In this document: in pieces, positions 45,766 through 57,070 of the stretch | How positions within the stretch are numbered: the first letter of the stretch is position 1 | Layout of the letters: each line of letters begins with the position of its first letter | DNA from: Balanoglossus misakiensis | Lineage: Eukaryota > Hemichordata | Reading direction: 5' to 3' | DNA length: 64,000 bases | NCBI GenBank assembly: GCA_040954595.2 | Contig: JBECUI020000035.1 | Span: forward strand, 1-64,000 | Position numbers and translations under genes: made by a program | The notes under the pieces: generated by a model | Databases searched by the model: none | The model's input: only the letters and a program-made list of their open reading frames with translations | Told to the model about the DNA's origin: nothing

Positions 45766-45825
45766 TTAAAGCTGCAAGCAGCATTGTCCGGGCCCAAGCT
45801 CTATTATCTGATCAGATTATTAGAT

Positions 45826-48800
45826 AGTGCTGGTAAGAAGTTGTCAAAAATAAACTGTGAAAATCAGTATCGTTCCGCATAAGTTTGAATTTGAAAGTGC
45901 CACGAAGATAGCTTTGCTGATGTCCATAGTTTGCTCCCTTGATTTTTTTGGCCAGTTTTGTTGTAAGTCGCAACATGTTATGATGATATTGTATTGTCAT
46001 GTAGGAGTAAGACAAGCTACCTAGCAGATAAGTTATAAACAAGATAACTGCTTCACAAATAAATGGTTCACTTCTCTTGAGGCTTGGGAAAACTTGACAG
46101 TATAGGAAAATATAGAATTTTAACATGTGATGATGACAATTTTCTATGGCTTTGTAGGAGTTAAAAATGTTCGGAGTTCCACTAGCAACTTACTTTTCTG
46201 AGTCATCGATACCTGTCCAGGATGGAAGGGGTGATGTTACTGCAACACCATTCAAGTAAACTGCCACAATGCCTTCTTCAATTACCATGACAACATTATG
46301 CCACGAGTTGTCATCTACTGATACGGTTACACCATTTGTACTGACAGATAGACTTCTGTCCAGGACAAGAAGGGTACTATCAACTTGGGTTAAGCTGCCA
46401 AGAAATTCAAAACAGAGATTAGACATAAATCGGTGCATCAGCTGGTACTTTTGGGAAATTATCACACTTTTTTTCAAACTGCACCACCTTTAGCCCATAC
46501 AGAAGTATGCACTGAACTATCTACAAGTATTATGAACCCTAAGTATGAGTGCATATGCAAGTTTAAACCAGACAAATAATAAATATTCGCCGCAAAGGAA
46601 TATGGTCGCCACCGTGAGAAAATGCAAAATACAATTAAAGTTGCAAGCAGCGTTGGCGGGGCACAAGCGGTTCCCATGGTAACAAGCAAATGCCAAGGCT
46701 GTATCTGCTGTGGATACCAAGATATTGGAAAGTAGGTCAAAGGTCACCAGAGGTCACCCCAAATTTGGGCAAAAAAATCGGACCCCATACTAGTCTAGGT
46801 CCAACAAAAACCAAACACCTAGCTCTATTGGTTCGCCTAGAATTAGGTATGCGCATAATTAATGAGGTCTTGTGTAAGACTCCATATCTGCTCCATCGGC
46901 CCTCCAAAAGTCAGGACTCTAACTGCTGTGGATGCTGAGATATGGGAAATTAGATCAAAGGTCATCCAAGGTCACCCAAAATTTGGGCATAAAATGTTGA
47001 CCCCAGAGTGGGCCATGTCCAACTAAAACCAGACCTCTAGCCCTATTGGTTAGCCTGGAATTAGATATGCAGAAAAATGATGTTTTAGAAATAGGTCAAG
47101 GGTCATTGCCAAAATTACCAAAATAGTTGTGTCATGTCCTGGCAGCATTGGTACCCATGTCCACAAAATTCATGACTGTGGTGCTTTTACAAGAGGAGGT
47201 ATGGGGATATGCATATATAATTAGTTGTTTTAAAACTGGGTCAAAGGTCATGTCAAAATTGCCCCGAAAAATTGTAACAACTTCCGGTCATATGATGACT
47301 CATATCCAAAAAAAGAATTTACGTGCTGTCAACATTTTGGCTACAAAGCAGAATTTTCATTTTTCAATGGTTTTCAGAAAATCCAACATGGCCGCCATAA
47401 TGATCGACCAATCACAGTGCGCTTCGCAAACTTGATAAAAATAGGTTAGGTGACCACATACCCCGAATCCTGTGACTCGGCAATCGCTGGTTCTGGAGAA
47501 GAAGATTTTTAAAGTTTTAAGTAGTTTTTCAGAAAAACAATTGTAGCAAAAAAACTTTATGTGTGACGTCATGATTTCAATGGGGTAAAATGATGGACAG
47601 AAGGTAGGCTACCTGCACACCAAATTTGAACTCGATCGGCCCAGTAGTTTTTGAGAAGGACTCGTTTAACGATTGTCAGGAAATGCAATATGGCCGCCAG
47701 GTCACGTGACTAATTAAATATTCACGAGCCACTGCTAGTCTACTCATTGGCCCCTATCACCCTACCAAGTTTCAGCCCCCAAGGTGCAGCGGTTTTCCAG
47801 ATCTACCTGGCCGAATTTCTCGGAAGAAGAAGAAGAAGAAGAAGAATTAAAGCTGCGAGCAGCATTGTCGGGCCCAAGCGCTGATCTTGAATTATATATG
47901 CACAGTATGAATGAGAAGAAACAGAATTTTCTATCGGATGTATTATCTCATGACATAACAAGGATGTGTGTATTGTTGCTGCTGAAATAGGGTGAAGTAG
48001 GTCAAAGGTCACCTAAGGTCACCCAACATTTGGGCAATTTTTTTTTACCCATACTGGTCCATGTCCAACAAAAACCAAAACTCTAGCTCTTTTGGTTCGG
48101 ATGTTATTAGGTATGTGCATATTTAATGAGGTCAGCAGGTGTCACAGGTGACCCAAAAATGTGGCTTTACATTCTGGTCCCCTCCTACAAAATGCCATGG
48201 CTGTATCTGCTCTGGATGCTGAGATATGCGAAAGTAGGTCAAAGGTCACCAGAGGTCACCCAACATTTGGGCAAAAAATTTTGATCCCATACTGGTCCAT
48301 GTCCAACAAAAACCAAACCTCTAGCTCTATTGGTTCACCTGTAATTAGCTATGCACATAATTAATGAGGTCAGCAAAGGTCAAAGGGTCATGAAAAGTAG
48401 CAAAATATTTTGATCACACACTAATCCACATGCATCAAAAACCAAACGTCTAGCCCTATAGGTTAGCCTGGAATTAGATATGCAGAAATAATAACGCGTG
48501 ATAAGTAGGTCAAAGGTCATGTGAAAAATCGCCAAAAATTTGTAACATATTTTAGTCATATGACGATTGATATCAATGAAAATAATTTGTATGCTGTCAT
48601 TTTTTAGACTAGGAAAAGGAATTTCAATTTTTCACTGCTTTTTACAAAATCCAATATGGCCGCCATAATCTTCGACCAATCACAATGCTCTTTGCAAACT
48701 TGATAGACATCAGTGTAGTGACCATACTCCCCGAATCTTGCGACTCAGTTATCGCCCGTTCTGGAGAAGAAGATTTTTTGGAATTCTACTATGGTTTTTC

Positions 48801-50824
48801 GAAAATCCAATATGGCCGCCATAATCTTCGACCAATCACAATGCTTCATATCAAACTTGATAGACATCTGTTAGGTGACCACATACCCCAAACCCCGTGA
48901 CTCGGTTATCACCGGTTCTGGAGAAGAAGATTTTTGAAATTTAAGCCAGATTTCAGAAAAAAAATTGTAGCAAAAAAAATGCAACATTTACAGCAAAATA
49001 TCCAATTACAAAAATGATGGGCAGAAGGTAGTCTACCTGCATGCCAAATTTGAAGTCGATCTGACTTGTAGTTTCTGAGATCTGAGATTTGCATTTTTTC
49101 CGAAAAACCAATATGGCCGCCAGGTCACGTGACTAATTAAAAATTCAAGAGTTCAATGCACGACTACCCATTGACCTTGACCACTGTAGCAAGTTTGAGA
49201 AGTGTACCTGCAGTGGTGTCTGAGATCAAGAGCGACAAAGAAATGACACAAGAATAAAGAAAGAAAGAAAGAAAGACAGATTAAAGCTGCGAGCAGCATT
49301 GTCGGGCCCAAGCGCTGATCTCGAATTATATATGCACAGTATGAATGAGAAGAAACAGAATTTTCTATCGGGTGTATTATCTCATGACATAACAAGGACG
49401 TGTGTATTTTTGCTGCTGAAATAGGGTGAAGTATGTCAAAGGTCACTTGAGGTCACCCAACATTTGGGCAAATTTTTTTGACCCATACTGGTCCATGTCC
49501 AACAAAAACCAAAACTCTAGCTCTATTGGTTCGCCTGTAATTAGGTATGTGCATATTTAATGAGGTCAGCAGGTGTCACAGGTGACCCAAAAATGTGGCT
49601 TTACATTTTGGTCCCATCCTGCCAAATGCCATGGCTGTATCTGCTCTGGATGCTGAGATATGCGAAAGTAGGTCAAAGGTCACCAGAGGTCTTCCAAAAT
49701 TTGGGCAAAAAATTTTGATCCCATACATGTCCATGTCCAACAAAAACCAAACCTCTAGCTCTATTGGTTCGCCTGTAATTAGCTATGCACATAATTAATG
49801 AGGTCAGCAGAGGTCAAAGGGGTCATGAAAAGTAGCAAAATATTTTGATCACACACTAATCCACATGCATCAAAAACCAAACGTCTAGCCCTATAGGTTA
49901 GCCTTGAATTAGATATGCAGAAATAATAATGCGTGATAAGTAGGTCAAAGGTCATGTGAAAAATCGCCAAAAATTTGTAACATATTTTAGTCATATAACG
50001 ATTGATATCCATGAAAAGAATTTGTATGCTATCAATTTTTAGACTAGGAAAAGGAATTTCAATTTTTCACTGCTTTTTACGAAATCCAATATGGCCGCCA
50101 TAATCTTCGACCAATCACAATGCTCTTTGCAAACTTGATAGACATCAGTGTTGTGACCATACTCCCCGAATCTTGCGACTCAGTTATCGCCAGTTCTGGA
50201 GTAGAAGATTTTTGCAGTTTTACTATGGTTTTTCGAAAATCCAATATGGCCGCCATAATCTTCGACCAATCACAATGCTTCTTATCAAACTTGATAGACA
50301 TCAGTTAGGTGACCACATACCCCAAACCGCGTCACTCGGTTATCACCGGTTCTGGAGAAGAAGATTTTTGAAATTTAAGCCAGATTTCAGAAACAAAATT
50401 GTAGCAAAAAAACTGCAACATTTACAGCAAAATATCCGATTACAAAAATGATGGGTAGAAGGTAGACTACCTGCACACCAAATTTGAAGTCGATCTGACT
50501 TGTAGTTTCTGAGATATGAGATTTGCATTTTTTCAGAAAATCCAATATGGCCGCCAGGTCACGTGACTAATTAAAAATTCAAGGGTTCAATGCACGACTA
50601 CTCATTGACCTTGACCACTGTAGCAAGTTTGAAAACTGTACCTGCAGTGGTGTCTGAGATCTAGAGCGACAAAGAAGTGAACCAAGAATAAAGAAAGAAA
50701 GAAAGAAAGAAAAACCCCAACGAAACCAATAGGGCCCAAGCGCTGCTATGCGCTTGGGCCCTAATTAAAGCTGCAAGCAGCATTGTCCGGGCCCAAGCTC
50801 TATTATCTGATCAGATTATTAGAT
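45826..50824. repeat. 4,999-bp tandem duplication, unit 2
   Basis: Second unit. After its end (AGATA|TGCACATAATTAATGAG) the sequence continues into a fourth element copy, so the right breakpoint lies within an element, whereas the left breakpoint lies in ordinary intron. Confidence 0.97.
46194..46394 (-). CDS. Duplicate of the LamG exon (copy 2)
   Basis: Encodes the same 67-residue stretch as 41,195-41,395 with the same acceptor and donor, and I see no difference within the exon. Because the exon is phase 2-2, including both, either or neither copy keeps the frame; inclusion of both would repeat half a LamG domain. Whether it is used, or is an assembly artefact, cannot be seen from sequence. 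Confidence 0.6.
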
Positions 50825-52303
50825 ATGCACATAATTAATGAGTAGAAACATAATGCTGTGTTTTATCCCATGAAATATCAAGGTTATATCTATGCTTGGT
50901 GTTGATATAGTGTTAAGTAGGTCAAAGGTCACCCAGAGGTCACCCACAATTTGGGCAGAAAATTGTGACCCATAGTGGTCCATGTCCAACAAAAACCAGA
51001 CCTCTAGCCCTTTTGGTTAGCCCGGAATTAGGTATGCACATAAATAATGAGTTAAGCAGGTGTCAAAGGTGACCCAAAACTTTGGCTTTTCATTATGGCC
51101 CCATACCTCCAAACGCCAAGGTTGTATCTGCTGTGGATGTCGAGATATGCAAAAGTAGGTCAAAGGTCACCCGAGGTCACCCAACATTTGGGCAAAATAT
51201 TTTGACCCCATACTGGTCCATGTATAACAAAAACAAAACCTCTAGGTGTATTGGTTCATCATTAATTAGGTATGCGCATATTTAATGAGGTCACCAGAGG
51301 TCAAAGGGGTAATGAAAAGTAGCAACATTTTTTGATCACATACAAATCCACATACATCAAAAACCAAACTTATAGCCCTATTGGTAAGCCTGGAATTAGA
51401 TATGCAGAAAAATGATGCGTCAAAAGTAGGTCAAAGGTCATTGCCAAAATTACCAAAATATTTATAGCTTATTCTTGTCATATGATGATTCATATCCATA
51501 AAAAGAATTTCTGTGCTATCAATTTTTAGGCTAGAAAAGGAATTTTTACTTTTTAATCGTTTTTCACAAAATCCAATATGGCCGCCATAATCTTCGACCA
51601 ATCACATTCCCCTTCGCAAACTTGATAGACACCTGTTTAATGACCACACACACCAAATCTTGTGACTCGGTTATCGCCCGTTCTTGAGAAGAAGATTTTT
51701 GAAGTTTTACTATGGTTTTTCGAAAATCCAATATGGCCGCCATAATCTTCGACCAATCACAATGATCTTCGCAAACTTGATAGACATCAGTTAGGTGACC
51801 ACATACCCCAAACCGCGTGACTCAGTTATCACCGGTTCTGGAGAAGAAGATTTTTGAAATTTAAGCCAGATTTCAGAAAAAAAATTGTAGCAAAAAAACT
51901 GCAACATTTACAGCAAAATATCCAATTACAAAAATGATGGGTAGAAGGTAGACTACCTGCACACCAAATTTGAAGTCGATCTGACTTGTAGTTTCGGAGA
52001 TCTGAGATTTGCATTTTTTCAGAAAATCCAATATGGCCGCCAGGTCACGTGACTAATTAAAAATTCACAGGTTCAATGCACGACTACTCATTGACCTTGA
52101 CCACTGTAGCAAGTTTCAGAAGTGTACCTGCAGCGGTGTCTGAGATCTAGAGCGACAAAGAATTGACACAAGAATAAAGAAAGAAAGAAGAAAGAAAAAC
52201 CCCAACGAAACCAATAGGGCCCAAGCGCTGGTATGCGCTTGGGCCCTAAAAAACCCCAACGAAACCAATAGGGCCCAAGCGCTTGCTTGCGCTTGGGCCC
52301 TAA
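50765..52303 (+). mobile_element. Repeat element copy E4, full-length with doubled 3' terminus
   Basis: TTAAAGCTGCAAGCAGCATT start and double terminal hairpin at 52,217-52,300. It contains several DR1 motifs (near 50,918, 51,153 and 51,427), two CCAATATGGCCGCCATAATC blocks and GGTCACGTGACTAATTAAA. More diverged from E2/E3 than these are from each other. Confidence 0.85.
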
Positions 52304-53030
52304 TTAAAGCTGCGAGCAGCATTGTTGGGCCCAAGCGCTGATCTTGAATTATATATGCACAGTATGAATGAGAAGAAACAGAATTTTCTATCGGATGTAT
52401 TATCTCATGACATAACAAGGATGTGTGTATTTTTGCTGCTGAAATAGGGTGAAGTAGGTCAAAGGTCACCTGAGGTCACCCAACATTTGGGCAATTTTTT
52501 TTACCCATACTGGTCCATGTCCAACAAAAACCAAAACTCTAGCTCTATTGGTTCGCCTGTAATTAGGTATGTGCATAATTAATGAGGTCAGCAGAGGTCA
52601 AAGGGGTCATGAAAAGTAGCAAAATATTTTGATCACACACTAATCCACATTCATCAAAAACCAAACCTCTAGCCCTATAGGTTAGCCTGGAATTAGATAT
52701 GCAGAAATAATAATGTGTGATAATTAGGTCAAAGGTCATGTGAAAAATCGCCAAAAAATTGTTATATATTTTAGTCACATGACGATTGATATCCATAAAA
52801 GAATTTGTATGCTATCAATTTTTGGACTAGAAAAAGGAATTTCAATTTTTCTCTGTTTTTTACAAAATCCAATATGGCCGCCATAATCTTCGACCAATCA
52901 CAATGCTCTTTGCAAACTTGATAGACATCAGTGTAGTGACCATACTCCCCGAATCTTGCGACTCAGTCATCGCTCGTTCTGGAGAAGAAGATTTTTGGAG
53001 TTTAACTATGGTTTTACAAAAAAACAATAA
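52304..53030 (+). mobile_element. Repeat element copy E5, 3'-truncated
   Basis: Starts TTAAAGCTGCGAGCAGCATT with the usual GGGCCCAAGCGCTGATCTTG, lacks the second sub-block, and breaks off after CTATGGTTTTAC at about 53,018, where unrelated sequence follows. Confidence 0.8.
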
Positions 53031-53506
53031 ACCTGCTGTACCTCCGCATGTCTCCACAAGAGCTAGGAGCTCAAAATCGGTCGGACGCAGACCAGCGGTC
53101 TGTCAGGTGTAGTAACCGTAACACCAATAAAGGTAGGTTTTCATTGATTCTAATAGGTCTCCGTTCATCAACATTTCAAATATTCTCCATAATCCAGTAG
53201 TTGCCACTGTACTTGAATGAAATATTTCCTTTCAAACTTCCAAATGGTAACCGAATCTCAAATCGCAAATCTTTCCATTTTAATAACGAAGTCGGATGCC
53301 GAAATTACCAACTCACTTTTTCTATCGGACTCCATCATTCTAATACTTTACTTCAATGTTCAAAAATTGTGTAAAACAATATCCACTCTCAATCTATATT
53401 TCAGGTTTAACGGCGTAATGGCATCCCCGGCCTTTGCTCTATCATAGAGGCAAATGGTATTATCTCTTCCAGTGGAAAAGTTGCGGAGCTGTACGTATTC
53501 TCCCTT

Positions 53507-53740
53507 CTATAATCTGTTCAGCCACTTCGGATTTTCTTTCCAGAATTTAAGTTCCAGAACGTTGCCATCGTGCTGCATACAAGGCACGCTAAACAGTTTC
53601 CAGTTGGCGGAATTCCGGATCTCGACATCCTCCATGACGCGCAATTTCACAGCCATGCCTTGGCTGGTTGCAGATGATGGAGCTAAGGTACGTAACAATC
53701 GCACCCCGAAACGCCTGGGCCCTTTTTTGTGTGTAGTCAT
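53507..53740 (-). CDS. Hypothetical minus-strand ORF or terminal exon
   Basis: ATG 53,740 (CACACAATGACT context) opens 77 codons to TAG at 53,507. The C-terminal part, AVKLRVMEDVEIRNSANWK followed by LELKFWKENPKWLNRL, has a strong G/A-first codon pattern that the opposite strand lacks. No domain is recognised. It could be the last exon of the gene whose candidate exons lie at 54.15-54.39 and 54.58-54.73 kb. A CTTAG at about 53,689 is a possible but weak acceptor. Confidence 0.35.
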   Translation of the reverse strand: MTTHKKGPRRFGVRLLRTLAPSSATSQGMAVKLRVMEDVEIRNSANWKLFSVPCMQHDGNVLELKFWKENPKWLNRL

Positions 53741-54146
53741 TGTGGGTATGTTAACCTCCCATGTCCTTCATTTTTAGAAATTTAGTATACAAAACTGGAT
53801 GACCGATTATGTTTTAGAGACCTTTCCCGAATCCACCTGAAGCCCAGTCGGAATGTCTTAGGATGTAACCTAAATTCAATATGGCTGCCTCCATGCGTTC
53901 ACTTGCATTTGAAAATATGTTGATTTTATCGTCGATTAGCGGTGTTTATTCTCAGTATCAATTTAAACGCGGCACTCGCTCACAAGTCATATTCTAGAAA
54001 GAAAGAAAAAATGATAGTTTTGAGTACAGATTACATGTATTTTAAAACGAGGTTTGGTAACAATGGTATCACTACTAAATGACTTACAATCGATGTTTTT
54101 AATTGTCTTTGCACCACAGTATGAATCCGGTGATGGTAAATCGCAT

Positions 54147-54390
54147 TCAACTTAGAAGGCATGGAGAAAGCGCAACTGATGGTAACTGGGATGCCAAACT
54201 GAAACTTTTGGGAGAGAAAACCTTGCCATGTACGGACGTGGGTGTCACAGTTAAACTTGGGTTAAATACTACAGCGACAACCGAAGTCCCGTTGAGATAT
54301 GATATGTGGTAGTGCATGTCCACATGAGTGCCGTGTACTAGCCTCTCTCTCTGTAAATCCATCCAGGCTACTGCTTTCTGTACATTGGAG
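54147..54390 (-). CDS. Candidate minus-strand exon, unknown protein
   Basis: After the acceptor TTTCTCTCCAATGTACAG (minus strand, exon start near 54,384) one frame runs AVAWMDLQRERLVHGTHVDM then HYHISYLNGTSVVAVVF and stays open to TGA at 54,147, with clear G-first codon bias. A phase mismatch with the upstream candidate exon (phase 1 donor) leaves the join uncertain unless an alternative AG four bases further is used. No family is recognised. Confidence 0.3.
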
Positions 54391-54587
54391 AGAAATGAGA
54401 ACAAGATGGTTAAATCATATTTTGTATAAGTTGGTGTTGACGAAAATAAGATGCATGTGAATTTTAGGACTGAAATGTTTCTGTAATGAATACTAAATTA
54501 AAAGTTCACAACTTGCATGCAGATAGTAAGTGCTGGGGAAGTTGCAGGGTGGAGATTGCTTTGGTTTAGTTAACTTACTCAATCTTT

Positions 54588-54725
54588 GTGACTGTTGCAT
54601 TTCTTGATTGATAGAGTAGTGTACATGCATTGGCAGGTTTTCTAATATGGCCTCCTCTGTACCCAAGGTCTGGCATAAGGTGGGACACTGTAAGTATTTG
54701 CCGTCTGACACAGAAGATGCCACTT
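54588..54725 (-). CDS. Candidate minus-strand internal exon, unknown protein
   Basis: Acceptor TTATTTTTTTCTAG|AA and donor AGATTGA|GTAAGTT are both good. The frame GKYLQCPTLCQTLGTEEAIL then PMHVHYSINQEMQQ has coding bias; a second frame is also open. The 138-bp exon ends in phase 1 in the favoured frame. It may belong with 54,147-54,390. There is no evidence that it is part of the receptor gene. Confidence 0.35.
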
Positions 54726-56081
54726 CTAGAAAAAAATAAAAAGGACAGAATGTGATTGGTAAGACACAGAGACGTGAACATGTACACAAAATGATAGGAA
54801 ATTGGTGGAAGCAAGTACTGCAGTTAATACTTACTCATCTATGTCTATTCCCTCAAATATCCCTTCTACCATATCATCACCATTTGGTTCTTTTAACACC
54901 TTAGGGAAAAATTGAGAGTTACATTAGAAGCACCGACAATAGGAGGGGGGGTAAGGTTTGCAGAGAACAGGTTTTTTTATGAACATTTGTGAAAATCAGA
55001 AATTAGTGACATGTAGGATTTCAATTTTATGATGTAACATTGTTTTCTTTTCAACATCAGTTCTCTGAGTAAAAAGATGGCCATGTAAATTTTCTCTAAG
55101 TTTGTTAGAGAAATAAAGTACATGTACAACTTTAGTGTTTCACTAATTGAGTTTCAGTGTTCTTGTATTGTCTCCTTTGCCCCATGTCAACCTCAAAGTA
55201 AATATCAAATTTGCCATTTTTGACTTATTTGTCCTTGTAGTGGGCCACATAGCATTTTAGTGCAACTTATGAAAATCTGAAGAACCAAATGCCTAATTTA
55301 CCCACTCTGCACAGATTTATGTCAATGGTACTGACTTGATGATCGGTATAGCGCCCTCTGTGGTAGGGGGTGGGGGGTTAACCTTGCCTTTATATGTTTA
55401 TCCCTGTCCGGTTCCATTCCAATTGTATCTATGGTAACCTCATTATCAGCAGTAAATGCCACAATTGTAAAACAGCAATAATTTTAGTATCAAGCACTCT
55501 GTGGAATTAAATATACCCTGTGTATTCTTTGTTTCCCATTAGTAATCATGCAACTTTGCCATTTTGGGCCTTCTGATTTGCTGTATGTGCTCACTAGTCC
55601 TTCCCAACGTCTCTGAATTAGAAGGCCATTGTCATTTGTATAGTGTAGACACATTTCATTTTAGTACAACTGATGAAAGTCTCGTGAAAAACCAAATGCT
55701 TAATTTACCCACTGTGCAAAGATTATCTGAATGATATTGTGTTGATCGTCATATAGTATAGCGCCCTCTGCGATAGTATTTGGATGATTGTGCCAGGGAG
55801 AAGGGGGTACTGAGGGAGCAGATGCAGATGACAGCAAGGCATATCCACTGAACAATGAGAGGGTACGTGTTGTCAGCATTCAGGGAGAGTAAAAAGGGGA
55901 GCGCAAGAGACCAGGATGAAGAGACGAGCAGTATTGCATCATCTGTGGAAATAAATGCCAAGAGAAGGTAAATGTGTAAGACAAGCACTTAGGGGTTATA
56001 AACAAATGTTTTTTTGTGGACAGTTTTAGTATCAAGCATTGTGGAATTAAATATACACAGTGTGTGTTGTGTGTTAGATAG

Positions 56082-56090
56082 GTACATACA

Positions 56091-56124
<34 letters not shown>

Positions 56125-56268
56125 CATACATACATACATACATACATACATACATGCATGCATGCATGCATGCATGCATACATGCATGCATGCATGCATG
56201 CATGCATACATACATACATACATACATACATACATACATACATACATACATACATACATACATACATG
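56082..56268. repeat. (CATA)n with embedded (CATG)n
   Basis: Nearly pure tetranucleotide array, about 187 bp; the middle has switched to CATG (56,154-56,210). Its flank TAGGTACATA is the complement of the flank of the array at 58.1-58.4 kb. Confidence 0.95.
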
Positions 56269-56301
56269 GAAAACACACAGCAAATGGACTCCTTTTTTAT
56301 C

Positions 56302-56374
56302 ATCCTCACCAGGAATCGAACCAGGATCCCTTATCACAAAGTGACAAATGCGTTAACCATTACACCATGAGGAT
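56302..56374 (-). repeat. tRNA-like SINE head (73 nt), minus strand
   Basis: Acceptor stem ATCCTCA / TGAGGAT pairs over 7 bp, with D-arm GTGT..ACGC. The A box TGGTGTAATGG and B box GGTTCGATTCC fit the Pol III consensus. The anticodon arm TTGTC-ACTTTGT-GATAA lacks the conserved T33, and the T stem has a central mismatch, so this is a tRNA-derived SINE head (closest to Gln/Glu-type D arms) rather than a working tRNA. Confidence 0.65.
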
Positions 56375-56594
56375 TGTTTTATCTCCACTAACTGCCAACA
56401 CACTGTCCAATTGCACATTCACTCACTGACATATTCAACACACCAGTTTTTTTATTTCAATAAAAATTCACAAATGCATGTGAGAAATAACAGAGAGTCA
56501 GAAATTGGCATCCACAGGAGTTACTGCATTGCTATATGGTATTATAGAGCAGCCAATGCAGTCTAACACTTTTATTAGCTTATTAAAGGCAGAA

Positions 56595-56888
56595 AGTCTC
56601 TTTGCTGCCCTTTTTTAATAATTATGTGTGATACAAGAGACTGTTAATGTGGATATATAGTGAATCAACGTTCGACCACACACAGCTTCCATCCCGTTTG
56701 TAGGATATGACAGTAAAAACTCGCCCAAAATGAATAAATGGTAAAGACCAATTATTCATTTTGGCAAGATTTTTCACTCTCGTGTCTACAAGCAGTGTGT
56801 GTTGTTGAATGTTGATTCACTATATATCCACATGTACATTAACATAAATGGTGTCTTGCATCAAACATAATTAATGGAAAAGGGTCCC
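56595..56888. mobile_element. ~295-bp foldback element (complete copy)
   Basis: CTTTGCTGCCCTTTTTTAAT at the left pairs with the right end ATTAATGGAAAAGGG. The arms share GATATATAGTGAATCAACGT / GTTGATTCACTATATATCCA and meet near 56,745 (TGAATAAATGG...CCAATTATTCA). Half-copies occur in two introns of the receptor gene. Confidence 0.75.
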
Positions 56889-57035
56889 TTTAATTTATAT
56901 ACTTATCAAATTGTAAGCTAACCAATATGGTTAGAAGTCCGATTTGCTTGGACGTGAACCAATATGATCTATCAAAATTTTCTGGTAAAAGTTTGAGTAA
57001 CTATAACTTGTGCTTTCACCTTTTTTCATCATGTT

Positions 57036-57070
57036 GCTTGGGCCCTGACAATGCTGCTTTATAGCTACTA
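57036..57070 (-). repeat. Fragment of the TTAAAGCTGC element, inverted
   Basis: TTGGGCCCTGACAATGCTGC is the complement of the 5' end of the 41.6-53 kb element family (GCAGCATTGTC..GGGCCC), here as an isolated stub. Confidence 0.6.

Larger units (their letters stand above)
40827..45825. repeat. 4,999-bp tandem duplication, unit 1
   Basis: Matches 45,826-50,824 at a constant offset of 4,999. The unit starts GTGCTGGTAAGAAG and ends CAGATTATTAGAT. It contains 370 bp of intron, the LamG exon, and three copies of the TTAAAGCTGC...GGGCCC element. The only difference I found is A at 41,833 against T at 46,832. The junction has a single base of microhomology. Confidence 0.97.
55180..56450. repeat. 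Inverted-pair block, left copy
   Basis: Contains two ~300-bp units (TACCCACTCTGCACAGAT..., TATAGCGCCCTCTG, ATGGTAACCTCATTATCAGC), a long CATA/CATG array, a tRNA-like unit and CACTGTCCAATTGCACATTC. All of these reappear in reverse complement and reverse order at about 62,000-63,010. Confidence 0.75.

Noticed and set aside
41475-53112. Some forty ORFs of 60-117 codons on both strands, many repeated at a 4,999 offset
   Set aside because: They lie in copies of the non-coding TTAAAGCTGC...GGGCCC element or across the tandem duplication; frames are not conserved between diverged copies and show no domain.
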